Part shown: positions 1-9,030 of the stretch, piece by piece | How the letters are laid out: each line of letters opens with the position of its first letter | How positions within the stretch are numbered: the stretch's first letter is position 1 | Assembly: GCF_900197875.1 (NCBI RefSeq) | Contig: NZ_FZMO01000001.1 | Coordinates: 1 to 64,000, forward strand | DNA: 64,000 nt | Direction of reading: 5' to 3' | DNA from: Frankia canadensis | GTDB lineage: Bacteria > Actinomycetota > Actinomycetes > Frankiales > Frankiaceae | Program-made: the position numbers and the translations under genes | The notes under the pieces: generated by a model | Databases searched by the model: none | Seen by the model: only the letters and a program-made list of their open reading frames with translations | Told to the model about the DNA's origin: nothing

Positions 1-2
1 TG

Positions 3-185
3 CTCGACGAGGACCGCCACGCCGTCCGCACCGGCAACGCCGCTCTCGCCTGGGCAATCGCCCGCGACACCGCGATCAGCGCGCTACGCCCGGCGGGCCA
101 CCAGAGCATCGCCCAGGCCATGCGAGCCACCGCCCGCAGACCCGAACGCGTCCTCCAGATCATCGACCTGATCAGCACAACCTGA
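3..185 (+). mobile_element. C-terminal end of an ISAs1-like transposase (5' part outside window)
   Basis: An open frame enters from the left edge and ends in TGA. Its 60 residues contain DEDRHAVRTGNAAL followed by SIAQAMRATARRPERVL, which match the usual end of ISAs1-family DDE transposases (an RxRVRTG-like turn, then a helix with IAxAxR and an RP..L ending). I cannot tell whether the element is intact because its start lies outside the window. It is followed directly by non-transposase debris and I see no clear terminal inverted repeat. Confidence 0.55.
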
Positions 186-203
186 CTTTGACGGCGCCCT
201 GAT

Positions 204-356
204 CTGCTCGTGGGACTTCGCGACGTCGAAGAACTGGGAGCACGTGCAGACGCCGGCAACCTCGACGCCCGCTTCAAACTCGCCGATCTGCTCTTCGAGG
301 TCATCATCGCCTCGATCATGATCTGGCTCGCCGAAGATCCACGAGAAACGCCCTAG
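204..356 (+). pseudogene. Remnant of an actinobacterial repeat protein
   Basis: A 50-codon open stretch (possible GTG at 210, TAG at 354-356) reads GLRDVEELGARADAGNLDAR followed by a leucine-rich helix. It resembles one or two units of the degenerate 'RADAGD..A..LADLLAE' repeat proteins common in Frankia-like actinomycetes. There is no convincing ribosome binding site and no longer frame, so I regard it as a fragment left beside the transposase. The identification rests on pattern memory only. Confidence 0.3.
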
Positions 357-494
357 CTGCCAGGGCTGTCGGGTTGACCCTCCTTGGCGCGCAGCGATGC
401 AACAGGGACTCCGCACCACCATCGGAGGATCAACTAGTCCATCGCAGCATTGCGGATCCTGGATCCCCCATCCTACTCTTACCGACTTGTCGCT

Positions 495-510
495 ATCCTG
501 CATCCTGGAT
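495..510. promoter_or_regulatory. Regulon palindrome, site 1
   Basis: ATCCTGCATCCTGGAT differs from the consensus ATCCTGNNNNCAGGAT at one position. It lies 203 bp upstream of the substrate-binding protein gene at 714. A further half-site (ATCCTGGATCC) lies at 456-466. The preceding base gives TATCCT, which also fits an actinobacterial -10 element, so a bound protein could block the promoter. Confidence 0.55.
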
Positions 511-662
511 TGTGGGATGGTGAGGTGCGTGGGAGGTGGGCAACCTGGATCCGACCTGCGACATCGCCGGCTTCTGGCCATCGGTGCACCGTCTTCGACG
601 CGACCGATCACGCATTGTCACCTCGGTGAGGTGGGGCGGGAAGGGCCATCACACATGCGAAT

Positions 663-681
663 CCCGCGGAACCGCCGCGGG
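663..681 (+). promoter_or_regulatory. Leader hairpin conserved between two gene copies
   Basis: CCCGCGG-AACCG-CCGCGGG forms a 7-bp stem 32 nt upstream of the start at 714. The duplicated leader at 7831-7849 keeps the same loop letters (AACCG). It changes the second stem pair from C-G to T-A while keeping pairing, and loses the innermost pair. That single covariation suggests an RNA structure rather than chance. Function unknown. Confidence 0.35.
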
Positions 682-713
682 CCTTTCGTCCGCATGTATT
701 CGGAGGGGCAGCG

Positions 714-1961
714 ATGGGCAGAAGCAGACGACAGAAGCGGCCGGGCGCGATGACAGTCACTGGCTTGGCCGTTGTCTTATTAGTGGGAGGCTGTTCTGCT
801 TCGGCGGGGCCTTCCTCCACCGGAGCGTGCGCCTCCCCAGGGTTCAGCCCGACCGAGGTTCGTCTGGGCCTGCTCTACCCCAATACCGGCATTCTGGCGT
901 CGACCGAGTCACCGGTGCGCGCTGGAATAGCTGCCCGCATAGGTCTTGCCAATGACAACGGCGGAATCCACGGCCGCCGCGTGGTGCTCGACTGGCGGGA
1001 CGACGCCTCGTCGCCAGGCGGAAATTCGGCGGCCGCCCACGACTTGGTCGAGCGCGGAGGAGTCTTCGGTCTCATCGAGGAGACCGCCGTCGCGGCCGGG
1101 TCGGCGCAGTATCTCGACGAGAATGATGTTCCTGTGATCGGTTCCGCGGTGGAACCTGCATGGGCGCTGCACAAAAATATGTTCGCGATAGCGTTCCCGT
1201 ACGTTGGCGAGGCCACCACGACCTTTGGCCTGTACGCCCGCAAGTCCGGCGGCACCAAGGCCTTTATGCTCAGCGCCCCGCTTTCACAGTCATCCAATCA
1301 GGTCGTTGGAAAGCTGGTAACCAGCCTCGCCTCCCAGGGCATTCCGGTCGTTGGACGCGCGGATTTCAGCGACGGCATCACGCCTCCCGACGCGGTCGCC
1401 GCTAAATTCGCGGCCTCGGGTGCCAACGTTCTTACTGGTGCCGTCTCCGGTCCCGCGATGGCTTCCGTCGTGGCGGCGCTTCGCTCAGCGCATATCGAGT
1501 TCAAAGTGGCCTTCAGTCCGACAGGATATGAGCAGGCTCTCGTGGAACACTACGGCCCTGCCATTGCTGGAATGTCGGTCTCAATATACTATGAGCCATT
1601 CGAGGAGCAGACCCCCGAGATGCGGAAGTACCAGGAGGCAATGCATCGCTACGCGCCCGAGCTAGCAAAGGTCACCCAGCCCTTCGCGCTAGACGGCTAC
1701 ATCGCGGCCGACCTCTTCATCCACGGGCTCGAACGCGCCGGCGACTGTCCCACGCGTCAAGAATTCATGGACACGCTCCGGTCAATCAGGTACGACGCGG
1801 GTGGCTTGCTCCCGTCGCCACTGAACCTGAATGAGCCGCTCGGGGATCGCAGAATGTGCTACTTCTTCGTGCGCGTCGATGCGGCCGGAACTGGTTTCGA
1901 GACAGTACCCAGCGACGCCGAGACCACCAAGTGGTGCGGAGATCGTGTCGCCGGTCAGTGA
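714..1961 (+). CDS. ABC transporter substrate-binding lipoprotein, LivJ/Peripla_BP_6 type (copy A1)
   Basis: This is a solute-binding lipoprotein for a branched-chain-amino-acid-type (HAAT) importer, expected to be anchored outside the membrane. The start ATG is preceded by GGAGGGG with good spacing. The N terminus is a typical lipoprotein signal: basic residues 1-9, hydrophobic 15-24, lipobox VGGC with Cys27. The mature part has the two-lobed type I periplasmic-binding fold (VRLGLLYPNTG near residue 50, GGIHGRRVVLDW near 82, then VIGSAVEPAW near 140). Total length is 415 residues, normal for the family. No permease or ATPase adjoins it, so it may feed the transporter at 37-41 kb. A paralogue with an internal deletion lies at 7882-8800. 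Ligand unknown. Confidence 0.85.
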   Translation: MGRSRRQKRPGAMTVTGLAVVLLVGGCSASAGPSSTGACASPGFSPTEVRLGLLYPNTGILASTESPVRAGIAARIGLANDNGGIHGRRVVLDWRDDASSPGGNSAAAHDLVERGGVFGLIEETAVAAGSAQYLDENDVPVIGSAVEPAWALHKNMFAIAFPYVGEATTTFGLYARKSGGTKAFMLSAPLSQSSNQVVGKLVTSLASQGIPVVGRADFSDGITPPDAVAAKFAASGANVLTGAVSGPAMASVVAALRSAHIEFKVAFSPTGYEQALVEHYGPAIAGMSVSIYYEPFEEQTPEMRKYQEAMHRYAPELAKVTQPFALDGYIAADLFIHGLERAGDCPTRQEFMDTLRSIRYDAGGLLPSPLNLNEPLGDRRMCYFFVRVDAAGTGFETVPSDAETTKWCGDRVAGQ

Positions 1962-2607
1962 TCTTTTGTGCTCGTGGTCTGCAGGCCTCATGGTCTGCGG
2001 GGGCGGTGCATTGGATTGGACCGACGAGGGCATCGCCGGCATGCGTGTAGGCGTGAATCCGAGGTGTAATCGCCCATCGTGAGCCGACCTGGCGCCTGAC
2101 CGCGGCGGCGGCCGGACTGCGCGCCGCCGTCGCGGTCAGGCGGGCCGATGCCCTGTTCGAGGATGCCGCCGCCCGCGCCCGCAGCCTGCCAGCACAGGTG
2201 ACGGGCTCCGGCCAGGTCTTCGTCCAGAGTATCGACCGTCGGCGCCATGATCTCGCGCGCCCGTAGCCGAGCCGGCCGAACTCACGGTCCTAGATGTAGA
2301 TCGGTTCGGTCGGATTACTGGACGGTGGCGCACAGGCACGAGGCCCCACCCCGCGGTGCGGCGTCGAGGACAAGGAATGCGTGGTGTACACATCCATCGG
2401 CGTTGGCGCGATGACGACGAGGACTGACGGTAGCTCGGAAGGGGCGGTATCGGGGGAGGATGCCCGAGCGGCAGCCGAGTGGGTGCCGCGGTCCGAGATG
2501 CAGCCAACGCCGCGACGGCTCACGGAAGTGATCGTCTTCGTCGTGTGGCGCCCGCTCCCGGACCATGAGCACTTGACCTGCCTCCGGCGCCGGCATAACC
2601 TCTCTGC
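1962..2607. other. Gene-poor region with degraded coding sequence
   Basis: I see no intact gene. Around 2080-2265 the plus strand carries an open stretch ending in TAG that reads ADALFEDAAARARSLPAQVT and later RRRHDLARP. It looks protein-like but has no start signal and I do not recognise it. The rest has frames on both strands with no consistent coding bias. Confidence 0.4.
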
Positions 2608-2623
2608 ATCCTGAGTCCAGGAT
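2608..2623. promoter_or_regulatory. Regulon palindrome, site 2 (perfect core)
   Basis: ATCCTGAGTCCAGGAT is a perfect match to the consensus core. The symmetry extends to GC on both sides (2606-2625). It lies 15 bp upstream of a weak ATG at 2639 and 277 bp upstream of the CoA-transferase start at 2901. Confidence 0.65.
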
Positions 2624-2695
2624 GCGAGATTTGCGGAGATGTACATGACCGGAGCGCGGCGCGCTCGCGGCCTGTACCTGACGGCTTCTTCCACA

Positions 2696-2809
2696 TGCCG
2701 GATCCCTCGGTGGCGTGCCCGTACCGCGAGGCCGTGGATGACAGCGACGTCATCGAGAAGACGGAGATCGTCGAGCGTCACCGGAAGCTGGTCGGCAACG
2801 AGGGCTGAC
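2696..2809 (+). pseudogene. Orphan 37-codon reading frame, probable 3' remnant
   Basis: The frame reads MPDPSVACPYREAVDD and continues as an acidic/basic helix to ERHRKLVGNEG and TGA. The style is that of a real C terminus, but there is no start signal. A different frame starting at ATG 2639 just behind the perfect palindrome runs into it, which suggests a gene broken by a frameshift or deletion. I cannot name the family. Confidence 0.25.
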
Positions 2810-2900
2810 TCGTTCACCAGGCGGCCGCCGGATGACCTAGGCGGAACCGAGTCTGGTGGGAACGCAGCGACCGGGTGGTCGGGTGCTGAGAGGACGTGGG

Positions 2901-5375
2901 ATGTTCGAGGCAGGGCCCTTGCTCCCCGCTGGCCTGCCGCTCGCGGGAGTGCGAGTGCTGGACTGGACGGACGGACGGTGCGAGGCGACCGGCCGCTACC
3001 TGGGCGAGCTGGGCGCGCAGGTCGTTCGGGTCGAGCCGCCAGGAGGGGTACCAGCTCGCCGCCTGGATCCTCTCACTGGCGCTGGCCTGGATTTTGCCAT
3101 CCGATCGATCAACAAACGGTCGGTCGTGCTCGACCCGCATTCGGCCATAGGCAGGTCGCGACTACGCGGACTGCTCGCCGAGGCGGACATCGTGCTCGAT
3201 TCCTCGTCGCCTGGCGAACACGCCACGCAGGAGTTCGCACCGGACGCCCTCCTCGCCGCCAACCCGACACTCGTCGTAGTCCTTATCAGTGATTTCGGCT
3301 CGACGGGACCGTATCGGGATTGGACGGCGACGCCCGACGTGCTGATGGCCGTCGGTGGACTGTTGTCGAGATCGGGGTTGCCTGGCCTTCCACCGCTGCT
3401 GCCGCCCGAGTTTCTCGCTGACGAGTGCGCCGCGGCGCAGGCTGCGTGGGCGGCTCTGATGGCACACGCGAACCGGTTGGACACGGGTCGGGGCGACATC
3501 GTGGATTTCTCCAGACTGGAGGCCGTCGCCCAGACCATCGATCCCGGATATGGGATCGCGGGCAGTGCACGGGCCGGGACGAGTATCGAGGACCTGCCGA
3601 GAGAGCGGCCGGACGCCCGTCACCTATACCCGATCTTCCGCTGTGCCGACGGCCTCGTACGGATCTGCGTGCTGAGCCCCCGGCAATGGCGAGGGATGTT
3701 GCGTTGGCTGGGCGGGCCAGAACGCTTCGCAGATCCGAGATACGCCGATCTCGGCGCCCGATTCGCCGCCGCCGGCGAGCTCTACCCACTCATCTCGGCG
3801 CTGTTCGCCGATCGAACACGTGACCAGATCATTGCGGAGTCGGTCGAGTTCGGCGTGCCTGCGGCGGCATTGCTCCAGACGGCGGAGGTCGTGGCCAGCG
3901 GCCACGCTCAGGCACGTGGTGCGTTCAGGTCCATCGAGCTCTCGCCAGGCGTGACGGTTCCCGTCCCCGATGGGCTTGTCGAGATCAATGGGCAGCGCGC
4001 CGGCTACCGATCCGGGCCACCGGCGCTGGGCGAGTGCGATCCTGACGAACTCGTCGAGATCTGGCGGCGCGAGGCGGATTCGGCCAGCGATGCTCCGTAC
4101 GACCCGGCGCCGCGCCGCGGGACGGCGATTCCGGCCGTGGCGGCGCATGAACCGGCGCCACGTCACCCGTTTCGAGGGCTGCGGGTACTGGATCTGGGTG
4201 TCATCGTGGTCGGCGCTGAGATCGGCAGACTGTTCGCCGACCACGGAGCCGAGGTGATCAAGATAGAGAACAGGGCGTTTCCCGACGGCGGTCGCCAAGG
4301 TGACGCCAGCGGCCAGGTCAGTGAGAGTTTCGCCCGGGGCCACCGTAACAAGAAAAGCCTGGGACTCAATCTACGGCACCCACACGGACGTGACCTCTTT
4401 CTGCGCCTCGTGGTGGACGCGGACGTGGTGGTGTCGAACTTCAAGCCTGGGACGATGGAATCGCTCGGACTGGGCTACGATGACCTCTTCGCCGTGAATC
4501 CGAAGATCATCTTTGTGGAGAGCAGCGCTTTCGGGGCGACCGGCCCATGGAGCCGACGCCTTGGCTATGGGCCGCTTGTGCGGGCGACCGCCGGCCTGAG
4601 CAACCTGTGGTGCTATCCGGATGCCGGAAACGGAATCTGCGATGCGATCACTGTTTATCCTGATCATGTCGTGGCGCGGGTCGGCGCGACGGCCGCACTG
4701 GCCATGTTGATCAACCGCCGTCGTACGGGGCGTGGCGGCACGGCCAGCGTGGCCCAGATCGAGACGATCTGCTGGCACATGGCTGGCAGCTTCGCGAAGG
4801 AGCATCTGCGGCCGGGCTCGGTACGACCGGAGGGCAACGACCGGCGCGGTGACGCACCGCGCGGTCTGTTCGCCTGCGCCGGCGACGACGAGTGGTGTGT
4901 CATCGACGTCCGCGGGGACGAGACTTTCCAACGCCTGGCCACGACAATCGGCCATCCCGAATGGCTGGGCGACTCGCGGTTCATCACGGCCCAGCTGCGG
5001 GATGCCCACCGCGACATGCTGCGGGCGGCTGTGGAGAAGTGGACCGCGGCGCGGTCACCGGCCGAGGTCGCCCACGTGCTCCAGGCGCACGGTGTTCCCG
5101 CCGGGCAGATGCACCGTATCCATGACCTGGCGAGTGATCCGCAGTTTGTGGAGCGGCGGTTCCTCGTACGCCAGGAGCAGCCGCAGTTCGCCGCCCCCTT
5201 GCTCACCCAGAATGGTGAGGCCCGATTTCGCGAGGTCGCGGATCCAGTGGTCGGCCCCGCGCCGCTCGTCGCGGAGCACACTCGGGAGCTGGCCGCGAAA
5301 CTGCTGGGCCTTTCCGACATCGAAATCGATGATCTTATCGAGGATGGGGTTCTTGAGGTGACGCCCACATGGTGA
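2901..5375 (+). CDS. Double-domain class III (CaiB/BaiF) acyl-CoA transferase
   Basis: Transfers CoA between an acyl-CoA donor and a carboxylic acid. The protein holds two class III CoA-transferase units in tandem. Unit 1 is roughly residues 10-395, beginning GVRVLDWTDG, with GAQVVRVEPPGG. Unit 2 is roughly 410-815, beginning FRGLRVLDLGVIVVG, with GAEVIKIENRAF and HRNKKSLGLNLRH. Normal family members are about 400 residues; this one is 824. Unit 2 has a candidate catalytic Asp in VYPDHVVARVG; unit 1 has ADECAAAQ in the corresponding area. I chose ATG 2901 (AGAGGA six bases upstream) over an in-frame GTG at 2856. Its end overlaps the start of the next gene, so the two are probably translated together. 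Substrate unknown. Confidence 0.85.
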   Translation: MFEAGPLLPAGLPLAGVRVLDWTDGRCEATGRYLGELGAQVVRVEPPGGVPARRLDPLTGAGLDFAIRSINKRSVVLDPHSAIGRSRLRGLLAEADIVLDSSSPGEHATQEFAPDALLAANPTLVVVLISDFGSTGPYRDWTATPDVLMAVGGLLSRSGLPGLPPLLPPEFLADECAAAQAAWAALMAHANRLDTGRGDIVDFSRLEAVAQTIDPGYGIAGSARAGTSIEDLPRERPDARHLYPIFRCADGLVRICVLSPRQWRGMLRWLGGPERFADPRYADLGARFAAAGELYPLISALFADRTRDQIIAESVEFGVPAAALLQTAEVVASGHAQARGAFRSIELSPGVTVPVPDGLVEINGQRAGYRSGPPALGECDPDELVEIWRREADSASDAPYDPAPRRGTAIPAVAAHEPAPRHPFRGLRVLDLGVIVVGAEIGRLFADHGAEVIKIENRAFPDGGRQGDASGQVSESFARGHRNKKSLGLNLRHPHGRDLFLRLVVDADVVVSNFKPGTMESLGLGYDDLFAVNPKIIFVESSAFGATGPWSRRLGYGPLVRATAGLSNLWCYPDAGNGICDAITVYPDHVVARVGATAALAMLINRRRTGRGGTASVAQIETICWHMAGSFAKEHLRPGSVRPEGNDRRGDAPRGLFACAGDDEWCVIDVRGDETFQRLATTIGHPEWLGDSRFITAQLRDAHRDMLRAAVEKWTAARSPAEVAHVLQAHGVPAGQMHRIHDLASDPQFVERRFLVRQEQPQFAAPLLTQNGEARFREVADPVVGPAPLVAEHTRELAAKLLGLSDIEIDDLIEDGVLEVTPTW

Positions 5376-7732
5376 ACCTTGACGACCTCGATCCCGCAAC
5401 GCCGGTTCTGGTGGGCGCCGGCCAGTACGCCGAACGCCTGGACGAACCCGGCTACGCCCGCATGTCGCCAGTCGACCTGGCGGCGGCGGCCGCGCGCCGC
5501 GCTCTTGAGGACGCGGGCATCGATCCAACGGTGATCGATACGGTGGCCGGGGTGCGTCAGTTCGAGATATCCGCGCCGGACGCGCGGGCGCCGCTGGGCC
5601 GCTCGGACAACTATCCGCGGGCGGTGGCCCGGCGGATCGGCGCCGACCCGCGACGCGCTGTGCTTGAGGTGTCCGGCGGACAGGGACCGCAGCACCTGGT
5701 CAACGAGTTCTCCGCGGTCGTCGCGTCCGGTGGGGCCGAGGTGGTCCTGCTGCTCGGCTCGGAGGCGATCTCGACGGCGCGCGCGCTGGCCCTGACCGAG
5801 GATCGGCCAGACTTCACCGAGCACGTCGGCGGAGATCTTGAGGACCGCGGCTACGGCCTACAAGGCCTGGTGACGCGGTATTTCCAGCAGCACCAGCTGA
5901 CTGGCGCTCCGCGGCAGTACGCGTTGTTCGAGAACGCCCGCCGGGCGAGGCTGAAGCTGAGCCGAACGGCCTACGCCAGAGCCATGGGACGGCTGTTCGA
6001 GCCCTTCACCCGGGTCGCCGCGACGAATCGGTTCGCGGCCGCTCCAGTCGAGCGAAACCCGGCGGAGCTCGTGACACCCACCGTGCGCAACCGGATTATC
6101 GCTGATCCGTACACGCGGTTCCTGATCGCGCGCGACCAGGTCAACCAGGGCGCCGCGGTGCTGCTCACATCGGTCGCCGCCGCGCGGCGGCTGGACGTGC
6201 CGGAGCAGAAGTGGGTCTTTCTGCACGGCCACGCCGACCTGCGGGAGCGCGACCTGCTCGATCGTGCTGACCTGACGACCAGCCCAGCGGCGGTGATGGC
6301 CGTCCAACACGCGCTCGACGTCGCCGGCCTGACTCTGGAGCAGATCTCCACGTTCGACCTGTACAGCTGCTTTCCAATCGCGGTGTTCAACATCTGCGAC
6401 GGGCTTGGGCTTAGCCCGGATGACCCGCGCGGTCTGACCCTGACAGGTGGACTTCCGTTTTTCGGCGGAGCGGGCAACAACTACTCGATGCATGCCATCG
6501 CCGAGACCGTCCGGGCGATGCGGGCCTCGCCCGGAACCTACGGTCTGGTCGGCGCCAACGGCGGTGCGCTGAGCAAATATTCGGTCGGGATCTACTCCAC
6601 CGCGCCCACCCCGTGGCGGCTCGATGACAGCGGGCGGCTGCAGGCCGAGATCGACGCGTGGGACCCGGCTCCCGTCGCCTACCATGCCGACGGCTGGGCC
6701 ACGATCGAGACGTTCACTGTCGGCCACGACCGCGCGGACGCGCCGGTTGGCATTGTCGTTGGCCGCCTCGAGCGGGACGGTCGACGGTTTCTGGCGACCG
6801 CCGTGGCGGGCGACGAGGAGATGCTCGCGCTGCTCGGCGACGAGCAGCCCATCGGCGAGCGGATCTTCGCGCGAGCCTTCGGTAACGGCAACCGCGTCGC
6901 GACGAGCCCGGCGGCGATGGACCGCCTCGTTCCGCGGCGGGCGCCGGTGTTGCGTGACGACTTCGAGCACGTGCTCGTCCACCGCGACGGGCACGTGCTC
7001 GAAATCACGATCAACCGGCCACAGGTGCGCAACGCGTTACATCCGCCCGCAAGCCGCGAACTCGATGAGGTGTTCGACGCCTACTTCGCCGACGCCGACC
7101 TGTGGGTTGCGATCTTGACGGGAGCTGGCGATCAAGCCTTCAGTGCGGGCAACGACCTGGTCTGGTCCGCCCGAGGCGAAGCTGTCAGCCTTCCTCGGAG
7201 CGGGTTCGCCGGTCTGACCAGCCGTCGCGACATGACGAAACCCGTGATCGCCGCTGTCAACGGATACGCGATGGGCGGCGGTTGCGAGATCGCGCTGGCC
7301 TGCCACCTCGTCGTCGCTGACGAGACGGCGACCTTCGCGCTCAGCGAGGCGCGAGTCGGTCTCATCGCCGGCGCGGGCGGCCTGGTACGGCTACCGCGCA
7401 CTATCCCGATCAAGATCGCCACCGAGATGATCACTACCGGTCGACGTATGCCAGCAGCCGAGGCACTGTCCCACGGCCTGGTCAACCGGGTCGTGCCGGC
7501 CGGCACGGCACTGCAGGGCGCGCGCACGCTGGCCGCGGATATTCTCGCCAGCTCGCCGACGTCGGTTCACGCCTCGCTGCAGGTGATGAACGAGACCGCC
7601 GGCATCGCCGACCCCCACGACGCTGTCCAGCATGTCTCTCGGGCCCGCGACGCGGTCCTGCTCAGCGACGACATGCGAGAGGGACTCGCCGCGTTCGCAC
7701 AGAAGCGCTCGCCACGGTGGCGCAACCGATGA
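5369..7732 (+). CDS. Thiolase-like protein fused to enoyl-CoA hydratase
   Basis: This is a 787-residue fusion. Residues 1 to about 500 resemble the mycobacterial-type acetyl-CoA acetyltransferase/thiolase-like family (TPVLVGAGQYAERLDEPGY, then GGLPFFGGAGNNYSMHA and GANGGALSKYSVG). Residues about 525-787 are an enoyl-CoA hydratase/isomerase (crotonase) domain with the oxyanion-hole regions FSAGNDLVW and NGYAMGGGCEIALAC. In the thiolase part the position where a nucleophilic Cys is expected reads VSGGQGPQHLVNEF, without Cys, so classical thiolysis is doubtful. It overlaps the upstream CoA transferase (ATG inside its last codons), consistent with one operon. Likely role is late beta-oxidation steps on the pathway's CoA ester. 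The hydratase assignment is firm, the thiolase half less so. Confidence 0.8.
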   Translation: MVNLDDLDPATPVLVGAGQYAERLDEPGYARMSPVDLAAAAARRALEDAGIDPTVIDTVAGVRQFEISAPDARAPLGRSDNYPRAVARRIGADPRRAVLEVSGGQGPQHLVNEFSAVVASGGAEVVLLLGSEAISTARALALTEDRPDFTEHVGGDLEDRGYGLQGLVTRYFQQHQLTGAPRQYALFENARRARLKLSRTAYARAMGRLFEPFTRVAATNRFAAAPVERNPAELVTPTVRNRIIADPYTRFLIARDQVNQGAAVLLTSVAAARRLDVPEQKWVFLHGHADLRERDLLDRADLTTSPAAVMAVQHALDVAGLTLEQISTFDLYSCFPIAVFNICDGLGLSPDDPRGLTLTGGLPFFGGAGNNYSMHAIAETVRAMRASPGTYGLVGANGGALSKYSVGIYSTAPTPWRLDDSGRLQAEIDAWDPAPVAYHADGWATIETFTVGHDRADAPVGIVVGRLERDGRRFLATAVAGDEEMLALLGDEQPIGERIFARAFGNGNRVATSPAAMDRLVPRRAPVLRDDFEHVLVHRDGHVLEITINRPQVRNALHPPASRELDEVFDAYFADADLWVAILTGAGDQAFSAGNDLVWSARGEAVSLPRSGFAGLTSRRDMTKPVIAAVNGYAMGGGCEIALACHLVVADETATFALSEARVGLIAGAGGLVRLPRTIPIKIATEMITTGRRMPAAEALSHGLVNRVVPAGTALQGARTLAADILASSPTSVHASLQVMNETAGIADPHDAVQHVSRARDAVLLSDDMREGLAAFAQKRSPRWRNR

Positions 7733-7881
7733 CCTGGGCAGCCCTGCCACGCCAGTGGTGCAAGCGGTCTTCGACGTGCCGCTCACGCGCTGCCACCCCG
7801 CGGACCAGGGCGGCCACCACACACGCGAATCTCGCGCAACCGTCGCGAGTCATTCGCTGGCAGGTACTGGGAGGGACACCG

Positions 7882-8800
7882 ATGGGTGGAAGCAAGCAAC
7901 GGAGACGGCCGGCAGCGATGACAGGCACTGGCTTGACCCTTGTCTTAGTACCTGGATGAGAATAGCGTTCCGGTGATCGGCTCCGCGGTCGAACCTGCCT
8001 GGGCGCTGCATCGGAACATGGTCGCCGTGGCGTTCCCATATGTCGGCGAGGCTACTACGACCTTTGGCTTGTATGCCCGGAGGTCCGGCGGCACGAAGGC
8101 TTTCGTGCTCACTGCCCCACTGTCGCGGTCCTCCACCGAGGTTGCTGGAAATCTGGTCACCAGTCTCGCCTCCCAGGACATCACAGTCGTGGGACGCGCG
8201 GAGTTCAGCGACGGTGTCACGCCTCCCAGCGCGGTGGCCGCCGACTTCGCGGCCTCCGGTGCCAATGTGCTCATCGGCGCCGTGTCGGGTTCCGCGATGG
8301 CGTCGGTGGTCGCGGCGCTCCGCTCGGCGAACATCGGATTCAAGGCCGCCTTCAGCCCGACGGGATATGACCGCGCCCTCGTCGAGAGCTATGGTCCCGC
8401 CATCGCGGGAATGTCTGTCTCCATCTACTACGAACCATTCGAGGAGAAGACTCCCGAGATGGGGGAGTATCAGGAGGCCATGCATCACTACGCTCCCGAG
8501 CTCGGAAACGCCGCGCAGGTTTTCGCGATGGACGGCTACATCGCCGCGGACCTATTCCTCCACGGGCTCGAAGCCGCCGGATCCTGCCCGACGCGTCAAG
8601 AATTCATCGATGCCCTGCGGTCGACCAAATATGACGCGGACGGCCTGCTTCCATCGCCGGTGAATCTGAACGAACCACTCGGGGGCCGCCCCAACTGCTA
8701 CTTCTTCGTGCGCGTCAACGCCGCCGGGACCGGTTTCGAGACAGTACCCAGTGACGCCGGCACCAATGAATGGTGCGGAGACCGCGTCGCCGGTCAATGA
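7882..8800 (+). pseudogene. Deleted second copy of the substrate-binding lipoprotein (copy A2)
   Basis: The sequence begins like copy A1: GGAGGG, ATG, basic signal residues and the same run to the middle of the signal peptide (near 7947). It then jumps to the equivalent of residue 132 of A1 (YLDENSVPVIGSAVEPAW, from 7949). About 330 bp are missing and the joint shifts the frame, so translation from ATG stops at 7957-7959. From 7949 on, the homologous frame is open to the end and very similar to A1 (EPFEEKTPEMGEYQEAMHHY, C-terminal GDRVAGQ). An in-frame GTG at 7973 exists but would give a protein without signal peptide or first lobe. I regard it as non-functional. The duplication includes about 115 bp of leader. 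Confidence 0.8.
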
Positions 8801-8863
8801 TCTGCTGGGCCCGCGGCCAGGATTATGACGTTCGTCTGGCCGCGGTGGCGGCCGGCCTGTCCG

Positions 8864-8900
8864 GGCCGCGGCCGCGATCCGGCGGACCGCGGCCGCGGCC
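8864..8900. terminator. Hairpin downstream of the binding-protein pseudogene
   Basis: GGCCGCGGCCGCG and its exact reverse complement are separated by 11 nt (8877-8887). There is no T run. It sits between convergent genes and is likely a bidirectional terminator. Confidence 0.45.
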
Positions 8901-9030
8901 ACGCCGTACGCACCCGACTCCTGTCACCGCCCGCTCGCGAGCGATGGATGTCGCCGGCGTGCTTCTGCGCCCTCGGTGATGCTGGGCACGCGAGGAAGCC
9001 AAAGCCCCCGCCGGACTCGGGATTCCGGGT

